Part shown: positions 1 through 5,899 of the stretch, piece by piece
How positions within the stretch are numbered: position 1 is the first letter of the stretch
Layout of the letters: the number at the start of each line of letters is the position of its first letter
NCBI GenBank assembly: GCA_004555335.1
Contig: SFII01000006.1
Coordinates: 1 to 29,007 of the forward strand
DNA from: Coriobacteriaceae bacterium
Lineage (GTDB): Bacteria > Actinomycetota > Coriobacteriia > Coriobacteriales > Eggerthellaceae
Reading direction: 5' to 3'
DNA: 29,007 nucleotides
Translations under genes and position numbers: made by a program
Notes under the pieces: model-generated
Told to the model about the DNA's origin: nothing
Seen by the model: the letters and a program-made list of their open reading frames with translations, nothing else
The model's database searches: none

Positions 1-132
1 TCAAACGAAGCACTCCGTGGAGGAGAATACCACTTCGCCGCCCGCGGTCTCGACGCAAGCAGAAATTGCTTCGCCGGGAACACCGTCACGGTCGCCGATT
101 ACGACAACCTTCTTGTTAGCCAAGATGCTCAT
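1..132 (-). CDS. grdA: Glycine reductase selenoprotein A, GrdA (N-terminal 44 codons, cut by window edge)
   Basis: Small selenoprotein of the glycine reductase complex. It carries the carboxymethyl-selenocysteine intermediate from the substrate-specific protein B to protein C, which releases acetyl phosphate; electrons come from thioredoxin. Visible are the N-terminal nucleotide-fold-like stretch (VVVIGDRDGVPGEAI) and the conserved TECFV immediately before an in-frame TGA at bases 3-1. In the GrdA family as I recall it, TECFV is followed by Sec at about residue 44; here TGA is exactly codon 44, so it should be read as Sec and the gene continues left of the window. The start at 132 has a strong GAGGAGG 5 bases upstream. 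It is the last visible gene of a trxB-trxA-grdA run, the order known from clostridial grd clusters. The SECIS element expected just after the TGA is outside the window. Confidence 0.95.
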   Translation of the reverse strand: MSILANKKVVVIGDRDGVPGEAISACVETAGGEVVFSSTECFV

Positions 133-176
133 GTTGCCTCCTCTCGTTTAACTCGTTACCGACAGTCATATGGTAT

Positions 177-190
177 GCCGCTTTCGCGGC
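177..190 (-). other. Small GAAA-loop hairpin between trxA and grdA
   Basis: The minus strand reads GCCGC-GAAA-GCGGC, a five-pair stem with a GNRA-type tetraloop, in the 87-base gap between trxA and grdA. It lacks a following T-run, so it is not a standard terminator. It may stabilise or process the operon mRNA so that grdA is made at a different level from trxA; that role is inference. Confidence 0.4.
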
Positions 191-219
191 CTGCACCTGA
201 ATTGAATAAGGGAGACGAC

Positions 220-540
220 TTATGCGTAATGACGCTTGATCATTTCCTCTACGGCCTCGGGAGTTGCGTCTTCCTTGACCAGTTCGTCGATCTTCTCGCC
301 GTTCTCATAGATGGCAACGGTGGGCAGACCAGCGATGCCCTGGCCGATAGCAACGCGGCGAGCCTTGGAGGTGTTCATAGCGCAGAACTTGATCTTGTCG
401 CCATAAACCTCGGCGAAGCCGTGTACGTGGGGCATCAAAGCTGCGCAGGGAACGCAACCGTCGCCATAGTAGTCGACCAGGACCTTACCCTCAGCCTGCA
501 GAACCTCGGGTTCGAAAGTCTTCTTATCTACCTCGAGCAT
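220..540 (-). CDS. trxA: Thioredoxin of the glycine reductase system
   Basis: A 106-residue single-domain thioredoxin. The active site is G-C29-V-P-C32 instead of the usual WCGPC, and the Trp before the first Cys is replaced by Gly. The CVPC site is known from the thioredoxin of amino-acid-fermenting Eubacterium acidaminophilum, which works with glycine reductase. The cis-proline segment (AGLPTV) follows at about residue 75. It would pass electrons from TrxB to the selenoprotein complex. The start at 540 has a strong GAGGAGG 7 bases upstream. It lies 63 bases after trxB and 87 bases before grdA on the same strand, with no terminator between them, so the three are probably one operon. The position next to grdA and the CVPC site argue for a dedicated, not general, thioredoxin. 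Confidence 0.92.
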   Translation of the reverse strand: MLEVDKKTFEPEVLQAEGKVLVDYYGDGCVPCAALMPHVHGFAEVYGDKIKFCAMNTSKARRVAIGQGIAGLPTVAIYENGEKIDELVKEDATPEAVEEMIKRHYA

Positions 541-603
541 CGTTATTCCTCCTCTTTCGTGTGATTTGAATGATGCCGGTTTACTTCTATTCGAAATGGA
601 AGC

Positions 604-1560
604 TTATTCCATTTCAGACAGGTACTTCTCTGCCTGCATTGCGGCGATAGCGCCGTCTGCGGCAGCGGTGACGACCTGGCGCAGGCTCTTCTTGCGCATG
701 TCGCCGACAGCCCAAACGCCCTTGACGTTGGTTGCCATGTTCTCGTCGGTTACGACATAGCCGTTCTCCATGTCGATGACGCCCTCGAACAGACCGGTCT
801 CGGGAATCATGCCGATGAAGCCGAACAGGCCGAAGATGCCGTCGTCTTCGTCAGCCTCGATGACGGTCACTTCGTCGGTCTTTACGTTGCGGACCCACAT
901 CTTGCCGAGCATGTTGGGGATATCGCCCTCGTCGACCTTCTCGACGACGGTGTCCCACATGAAGCTGAGCTTCTCGTTCTTGAATGCCTTCTCCTGGATG
1001 GACTTGGCGGCGCGCAGGGTGTCGCGGCGGTGGATCAGGGTAACCTTACGAGCGTACTTGGTCAGGTACATTGCCTCTTCTACTGCGGAGTCGCCGCCAC
1101 CGACGACGTATACCTCGAAGTCCTCGAAGAAGTTAGCGTCGCAGGTTGCGCAGAAGGAAATGCCCTTGCCGGTGAACTTGGCCTCGTTCTCGCAGCCGAT
1201 CTTGCGGGGATGTGCGCCGGTAGCCAGGATGATGGTCTTTGCGCAGTACTCTTCGTCCTTGGTGGTGACGATCTTCTTGATGTCGCCTTCCAGCTCGACA
1301 GCCTTGACGGTTGCGGACAGACGCTCGCAGCCGAACTTCTCGCACTGTGCGGTCATGCGGGCGATCAGGCTGGGGCCGGACTCTTCGATGTCGACGCGCT
1401 GTCCGGGATAGTTCTCGATTTCGTCGGTGATAGCGATCTGACCGCCATCCTGACCCTTTTCGACGATCAGGGTGTTGAGCCTGCTGCGGCCGGCGTACAG
1501 GCCTGCTGCCAAACCACCAGGGCCGGCGCCCAGGACGATTACGTCATATACCTTTTCCAT
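604..1560 (-). CDS. trxB: Thioredoxin reductase (NAD(P)H-dependent FAD enzyme)
   Basis: A 318-residue low-molecular-weight thioredoxin reductase, normal length. It shows the FAD-binding GAGPGG (residues 11-16), the redox site C137-A-T-C140 followed by DANFF, the NAD(P)H-binding GGGDSA (154-159) with HRR downstream, and the C-terminal FAD motif AVGDMR. HRR is typical of NADPH use. It is the first gene of the run to trxA and grdA, so its likely task is to feed electrons to glycine reductase as well as to general disulfide reduction. The start at 1560 follows GACGAGG by 7 bases. A TATAAT box at 1718-1713 implies a leader of about 145 bases. Confidence 0.94.
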   Translation of the reverse strand: MEKVYDVIVLGAGPGGLAAGLYAGRSRLNTLIVEKGQDGGQIAITDEIENYPGQRVDIEESGPSLIARMTAQCEKFGCERLSATVKAVELEGDIKKIVTTKDEEYCAKTIILATGAHPRKIGCENEAKFTGKGISFCATCDANFFEDFEVYVVGGGDSAVEEAMYLTKYARKVTLIHRRDTLRAAKSIQEKAFKNEKLSFMWDTVVEKVDEGDIPNMLGKMWVRNVKTDEVTVIEADEDDGIFGLFGFIGMIPETGLFEGVIDMENGYVVTDENMATNVKGVWAVGDMRKKSLRQVVTAAADGAIAAMQAEKYLSEME

Positions 1561-1712
1561 TTAAATACCTCGTCTCTATCTGTCCGGCGGCCCGACGGTT
1601 CCGCATTAGTGGACCGGAGCGTCAAGCCACGACGGCAAACAACATTTGCATAATATCGCAATGATGTATCCGCTGCCATAATGACACCGCCAATTATTCG
1701 GCGGTAGGAAGC

Positions 1713-1718
1713 ATTATA
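1713..1718 (-). promoter_or_regulatory. Probable -10 box for trxB-trxA-grdA
   Basis: The minus strand has a perfect TATAAT (complement of 1713-1718), preceded by TGTA. No good -35 box stands 16-18 bases upstream; a TTGACT further up is 28 bases away. The start site would be near 1706, giving a leader of about 145 bases. Perfect -10 in AT-rich DNA, but the -35 is weak. Confidence 0.45.
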
Positions 1719-1796
1719 TACATTTAATGACAGCGATAATTAAATAAGTCAAGTTTTCTCATAAATCTTTCGAATGGAACCACACGGGACGCCTTG

Positions 1797-1825
1797 TTTT
1801 CACGAGGCTATCACAGGGGTATAAT
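1797..1825 (+). promoter_or_regulatory. Probable ackA promoter
   Basis: TATAAT at 1820-1825 with TTTTCA (4 of 6 matches to TTGACA) at 1797-1802, spacer 17. The start site would be near 1832, giving a leader of about 70 bases before the ackA ATG at 1905. Confidence 0.55.
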
Positions 1826-1904
1826 GTTGAATGCTTCGTGTCTTAGGCATCCCGAAGATGGCGAAGCGATCACTAATCGCGATATAGAAAGAATGGGAGA
1901 ACCG

Positions 1905-3101
1905 ATGATCATTCTGGTTGTAAACGCTGGCAGCTCCACCTTGAAGTGCCAGCTGATCGACATGGACAACGAAGAATGCCTCATGAAATCCAACGCCGAG
2001 CGCATCTACGGCCCCGGCACCTTCATGAACGTCACCTTCCTGCCCTCCAAGAACAAGGAGCACTTCGAGATGGAGGGCGCAAGCCACGCCGACTGCCTGT
2101 CCAAGCTGCTCGAGACCATCTTCGCAAGCGACGAATGCCCTGTTAACTCCATCGAGGACATCGCCGGTGCCGGCAACCGCATCGTTTCCGGCGGCGAATA
2201 CTTCGACAGGTCCGCGCTTGTCACCGACGACACCCTGGAAAAGGTGAAGATCTGCGGCGAGCTGGCACCCCTGCACAACCCCCACGCAGCAGCCTGCATC
2301 GAGGCACTGCGCGAGGTTGCACCCAACCTGCCCCAGGTCCTGGTATTCGACACCGCGTTCCACATCGCCGGCCTGCCCGAGAAGGCATACCGCTACGCCC
2401 TGCCCGAGAAGTACTACTCCGAATACAAGATCCGCCGCTACGGCGCACACGGCACCTCCCATAAGTACGCAGCCGAAAAGGCAGCCGAAGTACTGGGCAA
2501 GAACGTCGAAGATCTGAACATCATCACCTGCCACCTGGGCTCCGGCGGCTCCGTAAGCGCTGTCGAAGGCGGCCGCTGCATCGACACCACCATGGGCTTG
2601 ACCCCGCTCGAGGGCATCCTGATGGGCACCCGCACCGGCTCCATGGACCCTGCCATCGTTACCTTCATCATGCGTCGCGACAACTGCACCCTCGATGAGA
2701 TGGACGACCTGATGAACAAGAAGTCCGGCCTGCTGGCCATCTCCGGCATCTCCAACGACATGCGCGAGCTGGAAGAGGGAGCAATCGCCGGCAATGAGAA
2801 GTGCCGTCTGGCCCTGGATATGTACAACCGCTCCGTCCAGAAGGCGATCGGATCCTTCTACGCCATCATGCCCCGCACCGACGCAGTCGTAGTCACCGCA
2901 GGCATCGGCGAGAACAGCGAGTTCACCCGCAGGGAGATCTTCGAGGGCCTCGAGCACATGGGCATGATCGTCGACCCCGAGAAGAACAAGGGCCGTGGTG
3001 GCGACCGCGTCATCTCCGCAGACGACTCCCCCGTCAAGGTCCTGATCATCAGCGCCGACGAGGAGATGTGCATCGCCCGCGAAACCATGGCTCTGATCTA
3101 A
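1905..3101 (+). CDS. ackA: Acetate kinase
   Basis: Converts acetyl phosphate and ADP to acetate and ATP in the cytoplasm. At 398 residues it has the normal family length. Visible signatures are the N-terminal VVNAGSSTLK, the FDTAFH motif, RRYGAHGTSHKY, HLGSGGS (phosphate-binding), the MGLTPLEG and MGTRTGSMDP block, and the C-terminal AGIGENS. I chose ATG 1905 because MIILVVNAGSS is the usual family start and GGGAG stands 5 bases upstream; an in-frame ATG at 1893 would add four residues, and more distant upstream starts are outside the conserved part. It is divergent from trxB-trxA-grdA. Glycine reductase yields acetyl phosphate, so the two transcription units together make a substrate-level phosphorylation module. 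No phosphotransacetylase gene is adjacent, which fits acetyl phosphate coming straight from glycine reductase. Confidence 0.97.
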   Translation: MIILVVNAGSSTLKCQLIDMDNEECLMKSNAERIYGPGTFMNVTFLPSKNKEHFEMEGASHADCLSKLLETIFASDECPVNSIEDIAGAGNRIVSGGEYFDRSALVTDDTLEKVKICGELAPLHNPHAAACIEALREVAPNLPQVLVFDTAFHIAGLPEKAYRYALPEKYYSEYKIRRYGAHGTSHKYAAEKAAEVLGKNVEDLNIITCHLGSGGSVSAVEGGRCIDTTMGLTPLEGILMGTRTGSMDPAIVTFIMRRDNCTLDEMDDLMNKKSGLLAISGISNDMRELEEGAIAGNEKCRLALDMYNRSVQKAIGSFYAIMPRTDAVVVTAGIGENSEFTRREIFEGLEHMGMIVDPEKNKGRGGDRVISADDSPVKVLIISADEEMCIARETMALI

Positions 3102-3136
3102 TCCGGCCATACGCTTCGCAAACAGCAAGGCAAAAG

Positions 3137-3169
3137 AAAGGAGCCGCATCGATGATGCGGCTCCTTTTT
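3137..3169 (+). terminator. Rho-independent terminator of ackA
   Basis: Perfect 11-pair stem GGAGCCGCATC (3140-3150) with GATGCGGCTCC (3154-3164), three-base loop, then TTTTT. The A-rich left flank (CAAAAGAAA) could let it also stop tRNA-Sec transcription coming from the right. Confidence 0.9.
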
Positions 3170-3177
3170 GGTTTCTA

Positions 3178-3275
3178 TGGCGGAGACGTGTGCGAATCGA
3201 ACACACCCAAGACGTTCTGCGCGCCCCGCAACGGCTTTGAAGGCCGCGGGCCCCACCAGGGAACCATCCGTCTCC
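3178..3275 (-). tRNA. selC: tRNA-Sec (anticodon UCA), CCA encoded
   Basis: Carries selenocysteine to in-frame UGA codons after charging by SerRS and conversion by SelA. The minus strand begins GGAGACGG and ends CGTCTCC-G-CCA, about 98 bases with the encoded CCA, which is the length of selenocysteine tRNA. The anticodon loop CTTCAAA gives UCA (complement of 3238-3240). The D stem can form six pairs including G-U pairs (GGTTCC with GGGGCC), as in tRNA-Sec, and the extra arm is long. The T arm is GTGTG-TTCGATT-CGCAC. The eighth acceptor pair looks like a G-A mismatch by eye. It lies within 3.3 kb of the grdA Sec codon that needs it. selA, selB and selD are not in the window. Confidence 0.95.
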
Positions 3276-3289
3276 GTGAGTGCATAGGC

Positions 3290-3319
3290 ATCCTATCATA
3301 AAGATGCGAACCGTGTCAT
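3290..3319 (-). promoter_or_regulatory. Candidate promoter of tRNA-Sec
   Basis: On the minus strand ATGACA (3319-3314) is followed after 18 bases by TAGGAT (3295-3290), placing the start about 8 bases before the tRNA. A TATGAT at 3300-3295 is an alternative -10 box with a poorer -35. Confidence 0.35.
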
Positions 3320-3650
3320 TCTTTTTTTCATAATCCTGATAATATTTCGGCCGTTTTTCCCTTGCTATTCGAGGTTTTAATCACGATGACAGCGATTATC
3401 AGCAATTCCGATTATCGATTGAAATACTCACTTTTGAGACTTTCGTATCATCTTCTGAAAAAGCAACGGACGCATTTCGCCCGCAAACGGAATAAGCACA
3501 CGAAGAAGCCGGGCGCCCTGCATACAGGCCCAGGGCGATTCCATGCCTCCGATTTTCAGCCCGCCAAAAGGATGCGCCAGCGAAACCGAAGCAGGCGGCC
3601 CAACCTGCGTAACGGCCGGAGAACCCGATCCCGAAGAATGCCCAAGACAG
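3320..3650. other. Gap between the two tRNA genes, no gene recognised
   Basis: I find no ORF here that resembles a real protein; reading frames that run on into 3687-3778 only translate the tRNA-Ser gene. The left part (3320-3480) is AT-rich and contains ATGACAGCGATTAT at 3387-3400, nearly the same as a sequence in the trxB promoter region, plus a second CGATTATC shortly after. The right part (3500-3650) is GC-rich without clear structure. Confidence 0.5.
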
Positions 3651-3678
3651 AAAAAAGCGCCGGTAAACCGGCGCTTTT
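3651..3678 (-). terminator. Rho-independent terminator of tRNA-Ser
   Basis: Stem GCGCCGG (3657-3663) with CCGGCGC (3668-3674), loop TAAA, extended by A-T pairs. On the minus strand it ends in a T-run (complement of 3651-3656). It lies 9 bases past the tRNA-Ser CCA. Confidence 0.88.
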
Positions 3679-3686
3679 GGATTTCC

Positions 3687-3778
3687 TGGCGGAGAGATGG
3701 GGATTCGAACCCCAGATACGCTTTTGGCGTATACACGATTTCCAATCGTGCTCCTTCGGCCAGCTCGGACATCTCTCC
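3687..3778 (-). tRNA. tRNA-Ser (anticodon GGA), CCA encoded
   Basis: The minus strand starts GGAGAGATGTCCGAG and ends ATCTCTCC-G-CCA. The anticodon arm CACGA-TTGGAAA-TCGTG gives GGA, reading UCC and UCU codons. The long extra arm (TATACGCCAAAAGCGTATC) is the class II mark of serine tRNA, and the T loop is TTCGAAT. About 92 bases including CCA. Confidence 0.97.
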
Positions 3779-3818
3779 GTTAAGTCGAATGCTCCATGTA
3801 TGTCATGCAGCGCTAGAG

Positions 3819-3848
3819 ATTATACAATAACCCGCAGATAAGCTGCAA
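3819..3848 (-). promoter_or_regulatory. Promoter of tRNA-Ser
   Basis: Minus strand TTGCAG (3848-3843), 18-base spacer, perfect TATAAT (3824-3819). The start would be near 3812, about 34 bases before the mature tRNA. It sits directly after the stop of the foldase gene. Confidence 0.7.
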
Positions 3849-3852
3849 GTAC

Positions 3853-5034
3853 TTATTTTTCTTCTTTTTCGGATTCTTCTTGCGCAGACCCTTCATCGGT
3901 TGCGACGTCATCGGCAGAGGCGGCGTCATCGGCAGAGGCGGCACCATCGGCCCCGTCACCGGCTGCATCCGATGCTTCCTCCCCGCCTTCGGCAGCATCA
4001 TCTGCAGTAGCCACATCATAGGACAGGCCCTCGGGCATATCGTTGATCTTCACATCGGCCTTTTCAACGAACTCGGAAAACCAATCGTTGTATGCGGAGG
4101 ATTTCAGGTTGTCATTGACGACCCCACGGACATATTCTGCCAGCTCGGAAGGGACCTGATCGATGGAGGTCACCGTTTCGGGAGCAGTGAAGACCTCGGT
4201 GCACTTGATGATATGGATGCCGTAGTCGGAAGTAACCAAACCGCTCACCTGGCCTTCCTCGAGACCGGCCAAGGCATCGGTGTATTCCGCGACGAAGGTG
4301 TTCAGCTGATCCCAGCCCACATCGCCGCCTTTTTCTGCGGAGACGGTATCGGTCGAATACTGCTTCGCGGCGTCGGCGAAATCGAGCTCGCCGCTATTGA
4401 TGCGACCCAGAACCTCTTCCGCCAAAGCCTCGTCACCCGCTTTGAACAGGATATGGGAAGAGCGCTTCGCTCCATCGAACAGGGGGGCGTACTGCGCCAA
4501 GTAGTTGACCACTTCCTCATCGGTTGCGGGCTCGGGCGCATTCTCTTCCAAAACCGCTTCCTGAAGCTGCTTCTGGAGCATGGGGACCTCGATGCTCTCG
4601 CGATACGATTCCTCCGTCATGCCCGCTGCGGCAAGGGCGCTTTCCCAAGCCTCATCGGATTCGAAGTTGGAACGGGTAGCCTCCACGCTCGCGTCGATGT
4701 CCGCCTTGGAAACGGTGATGCCCTTTTCCTGCGCCGCCTGCTTGATGAGCTCGGTATCCTTCATGTTGTCGATTACCTGCTCCCTGATGGTCTCAGGGGT
4801 GTACCCGCTTGCCTCCATCCAGGAAGCCCAGGCCTCATCGTCTTCCAGGCCGTTATTCTTCCTGAAGTTCTCGATGTACTCCGTGACATCATCTTCCATG
4901 ATCTTCTCGCCGTTAACCGTTGCGGCAACGCCCCCGGTGAGGCCCGACTTGATCGAGCAGGATGCCAGACCGAGCAGGCATGCCGAGGCGAATGCGAGCG
5001 AGAGCATTATGCAAGCAAGCTTCTTCGACTTCAT
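3853..5034 (-). CDS. Lipoprotein peptidyl-prolyl isomerase, PrsA/SurA type
   Basis: Extracytoplasmic foldase, 393 residues. Residues 1-25 form a lipoprotein signal peptide with lipobox L23-A-S-C26, so the mature protein is anchored to the outer face of the membrane through C26. A SurA_N-like helical chaperone region follows (about 35-200, starting ATVNGEKI). The parvulin rotamase domain spans about 215-305 and shows SSHILF, the Asp-Phe-Ala-Asp-Ala-Ala-Lys-Gln-Tyr-Ser stretch, GGDVGW and YGIHIIK. The last 45 residues are an acidic Ala/Asp/Glu/Ser-rich tail, probably disordered. The start at 5034 is chosen for its signal peptide and for GGAGGAAG 7 bases upstream; a longer reading frame upstream has no such features. 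No hairpin terminator is seen after the stop, so some read-through into tRNA-Ser is possible. Confidence 0.9.
   Translation of the reverse strand: MKSKKLACIMLSLAFASACLLGLASCSIKSGLTGGVAATVNGEKIMEDDVTEYIENFRKNNGLEDDEAWASWMEASGYTPETIREQVIDNMKDTELIKQAAQEKGITVSKADIDASVEATRSNFESDEAWESALAAAGMTEESYRESIEVPMLQKQLQEAVLEENAPEPATDEEVVNYLAQYAPLFDGAKRSSHILFKAGDEALAEEVLGRINSGELDFADAAKQYSTDTVSAEKGGDVGWDQLNTFVAEYTDALAGLEEGQVSGLVTSDYGIHIIKCTEVFTAPETVTSIDQVPSELAEYVRGVVNDNLKSSAYNDWFSEFVEKADVKINDMPEGLSYDVATADDAAEGGEEASDAAGDGADGAASADDAASADDVATDEGSAQEESEKEEK
3907..3942. repeat. Two perfect 18-base tandem repeats in the foldase tail
   Basis: GTCATCGGCAGAGGCGGC occurs twice without change at 3907-3924 and 3925-3942, followed by a diverged partial copy. 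It encodes the repeated Ser/Ala/Asp-rich tail of the PrsA-like protein and keeps the frame, so unit gain or loss would only change tail length. Confidence 0.85.
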
Positions 5035-5271
5035 GAGTGCACTTCCTCCAATAAAGCTGCGATTCGAAATCAACCCCGCTATTTTCCCATAGCCTCTTTT
5101 CACTCCGGCTTCTGCATAAGATACCCACGTTTGCTTCATATTAATCCATCGTTTCTGCAGGCCCTTCCCGAGCAAAACCCCTTCCCCTCCGAATCGATGC
5201 ATATTTCCAGGCTTGTAATGCATATTCGGTCTGCCTGCGGACAAAGCGCCTGGGACGGCGCGCCTGAAGGC

Positions 5272-5280
5272 TGATACAAT
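5272..5280 (+). promoter_or_regulatory. Extended -10 promoter of the 5288 gene (leaderless)
   Basis: TGATACAAT has the extended -10 form TG-N-TACAAT and no recognisable -35. Only seven bases separate it from the ATG at 5288, so transcription should begin at or next to the A of the start codon. The bases before the ATG are CCCCTCC, with no ribosome binding site. Confidence 0.6.
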
Positions 5281-5287
5281 CCCCTCC

Positions 5288-5731
5288 ATGGAACACGGCA
5301 ACGGCATATACGACTTCCCGAGGAAAAACGCCTTCTCGCGCTTTTCCCGGCACGTCCATGGGACAGAATCGGGGCTTATCGCCGCGCTTTTCCCTGCCGA
5401 ACCATCCCCTCGGGCGCAAAATGCGCTTGAAAAATCCGCCTTGGCCCTGGGCTGGGGCGCAGAGGCGGTCTGCTACGTGGAAACCGACGGACTCGATGCT
5501 CGGGAACTGCTGCAGATCATCGAGGGAATCGACCCGGTCGCCGTGGTGATCGCAAGCGCATCATCGGCACAGGCCTTCTTCGCCGCCTACCATTTGCAGC
5601 CCATCGGAAACGAACGCTTCACGGCGCTTTGCCGGGAAGTGCGTTCCATCCCCTGCTTCGAAGAACTCATGGAAAGCCCCGACGGCAGGCAGCGCATCTG
5701 GGCGGTGCTGAAGACCCTGCCCCATCCCTAG
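5288..5731 (+). CDS. Unrecognised 147-residue soluble protein
   Basis: I do not recognise this protein. It has no signal peptide and no membrane segment. A central segment (VAVVIASASSAQAFFAAYHL, about residues 84-103) alternates hydrophobic and small residues as in a Rossmann-like beta-alpha unit, and the C-terminal part ends RQRIWAVLKTLPHP. Two features support it as real: a promoter-like TGATACAAT exactly placed for leaderless expression, and a hairpin plus T-run soon after the stop. It is divergent from the foldase gene and convergent with the ACT-domain gene. Function unknown. Confidence 0.6.
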   Translation: MEHGNGIYDFPRKNAFSRFSRHVHGTESGLIAALFPAEPSPRAQNALEKSALALGWGAEAVCYVETDGLDARELLQIIEGIDPVAVVIASASSAQAFFAAYHLQPIGNERFTALCREVRSIPCFEELMESPDGRQRIWAVLKTLPHP

Positions 5732-5743
5732 GCTCAAGGGATC

Positions 5744-5767
5744 GCGACCGCCCGGCGGGTGCTTTTT
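5744..5767 (+). terminator. Terminator of the 5288 gene
   Basis: Stem CCGC(C) / (G)GCGG around 5748-5758, extended by outer pairs past one A-G mismatch, followed by TTTTT at 5763-5767, 13 bases after the stop codon. Confidence 0.55.
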
Positions 5768-5803
5768 CGGGGCAAGGCCGCACGCGAGCCGAGACGAAGC
5801 CGC

Positions 5804-5838
5804 AAAAACGAAAGCGCCGCCCGGTAAGGAGCGGCGCT
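5804..5838 (-). terminator. Terminator of the ACT-domain gene
   Basis: Eight-pair stem AGCGCCGC (5813-5820) with GCGGCGCT (5831-5838), ten-base loop. Read on the minus strand it is followed by TTTCGTTTTT (complement of 5812-5803), a slightly broken T-run. Confidence 0.7.
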
Positions 5839-5899
5839 GCAACGGTCCGAAGACCCGATCGATTCCCGTCCATCAGACGGGTTCAACCGCGTAAGGACG

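Larger units (their letters stand above)
1561..1904. other. Divergent regulatory region between trxB and ackA
   Basis: A 344-base gap, clearly richer in A+T than the flanking genes. It holds a leftward promoter (TATAAT on minus at 1718-1713), a rightward promoter (TATAAT at 1820-1825), an inverted repeat ACCGCC-N8-GGCGGT at 1686-1705 next to the leftward start site, and the sequence ATGACAGCGATAAT at 1728-1741, which recurs with one change upstream of tRNA-Sec. I see no convincing ORF in it. Joint control of trxB-trxA-grdA and ackA from here is plausible, since both serve glycine fermentation. Confidence 0.6.

Noticed and set aside
1..132. Reading the TGA at 3-1 as a stop, giving a 43-residue peptide
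   Set aside because: The TECFV context at codon 43 and the neighbouring trxA, trxB and tRNA-Sec identify the codon as selenocysteine.
1561..1706. Possible glycine riboswitch in the trxB leader
   Set aside because: A GGACAGA string and CGCCGAA occur, as in glycine aptamers, but in the wrong order and spacing, and the usual paired stems cannot be drawn.
1800..3299. Long minus-strand frame of 499 codons opposite ackA
   Set aside because: It is antisense to a clear acetate kinase gene and arises from GC-rich codon bias; no domain is recognisable. The long plus-strand frames at 13822-15240 and 19396-21699 opposite purB and hypF are rejected for the same reason.
3362..3841. ORFs running across 3690-3778, with peptides such as RDGDSNPR
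   Set aside because: They are translations of the tRNA-Ser gene and its flank; this peptide is a well-known false product of tRNA genes.
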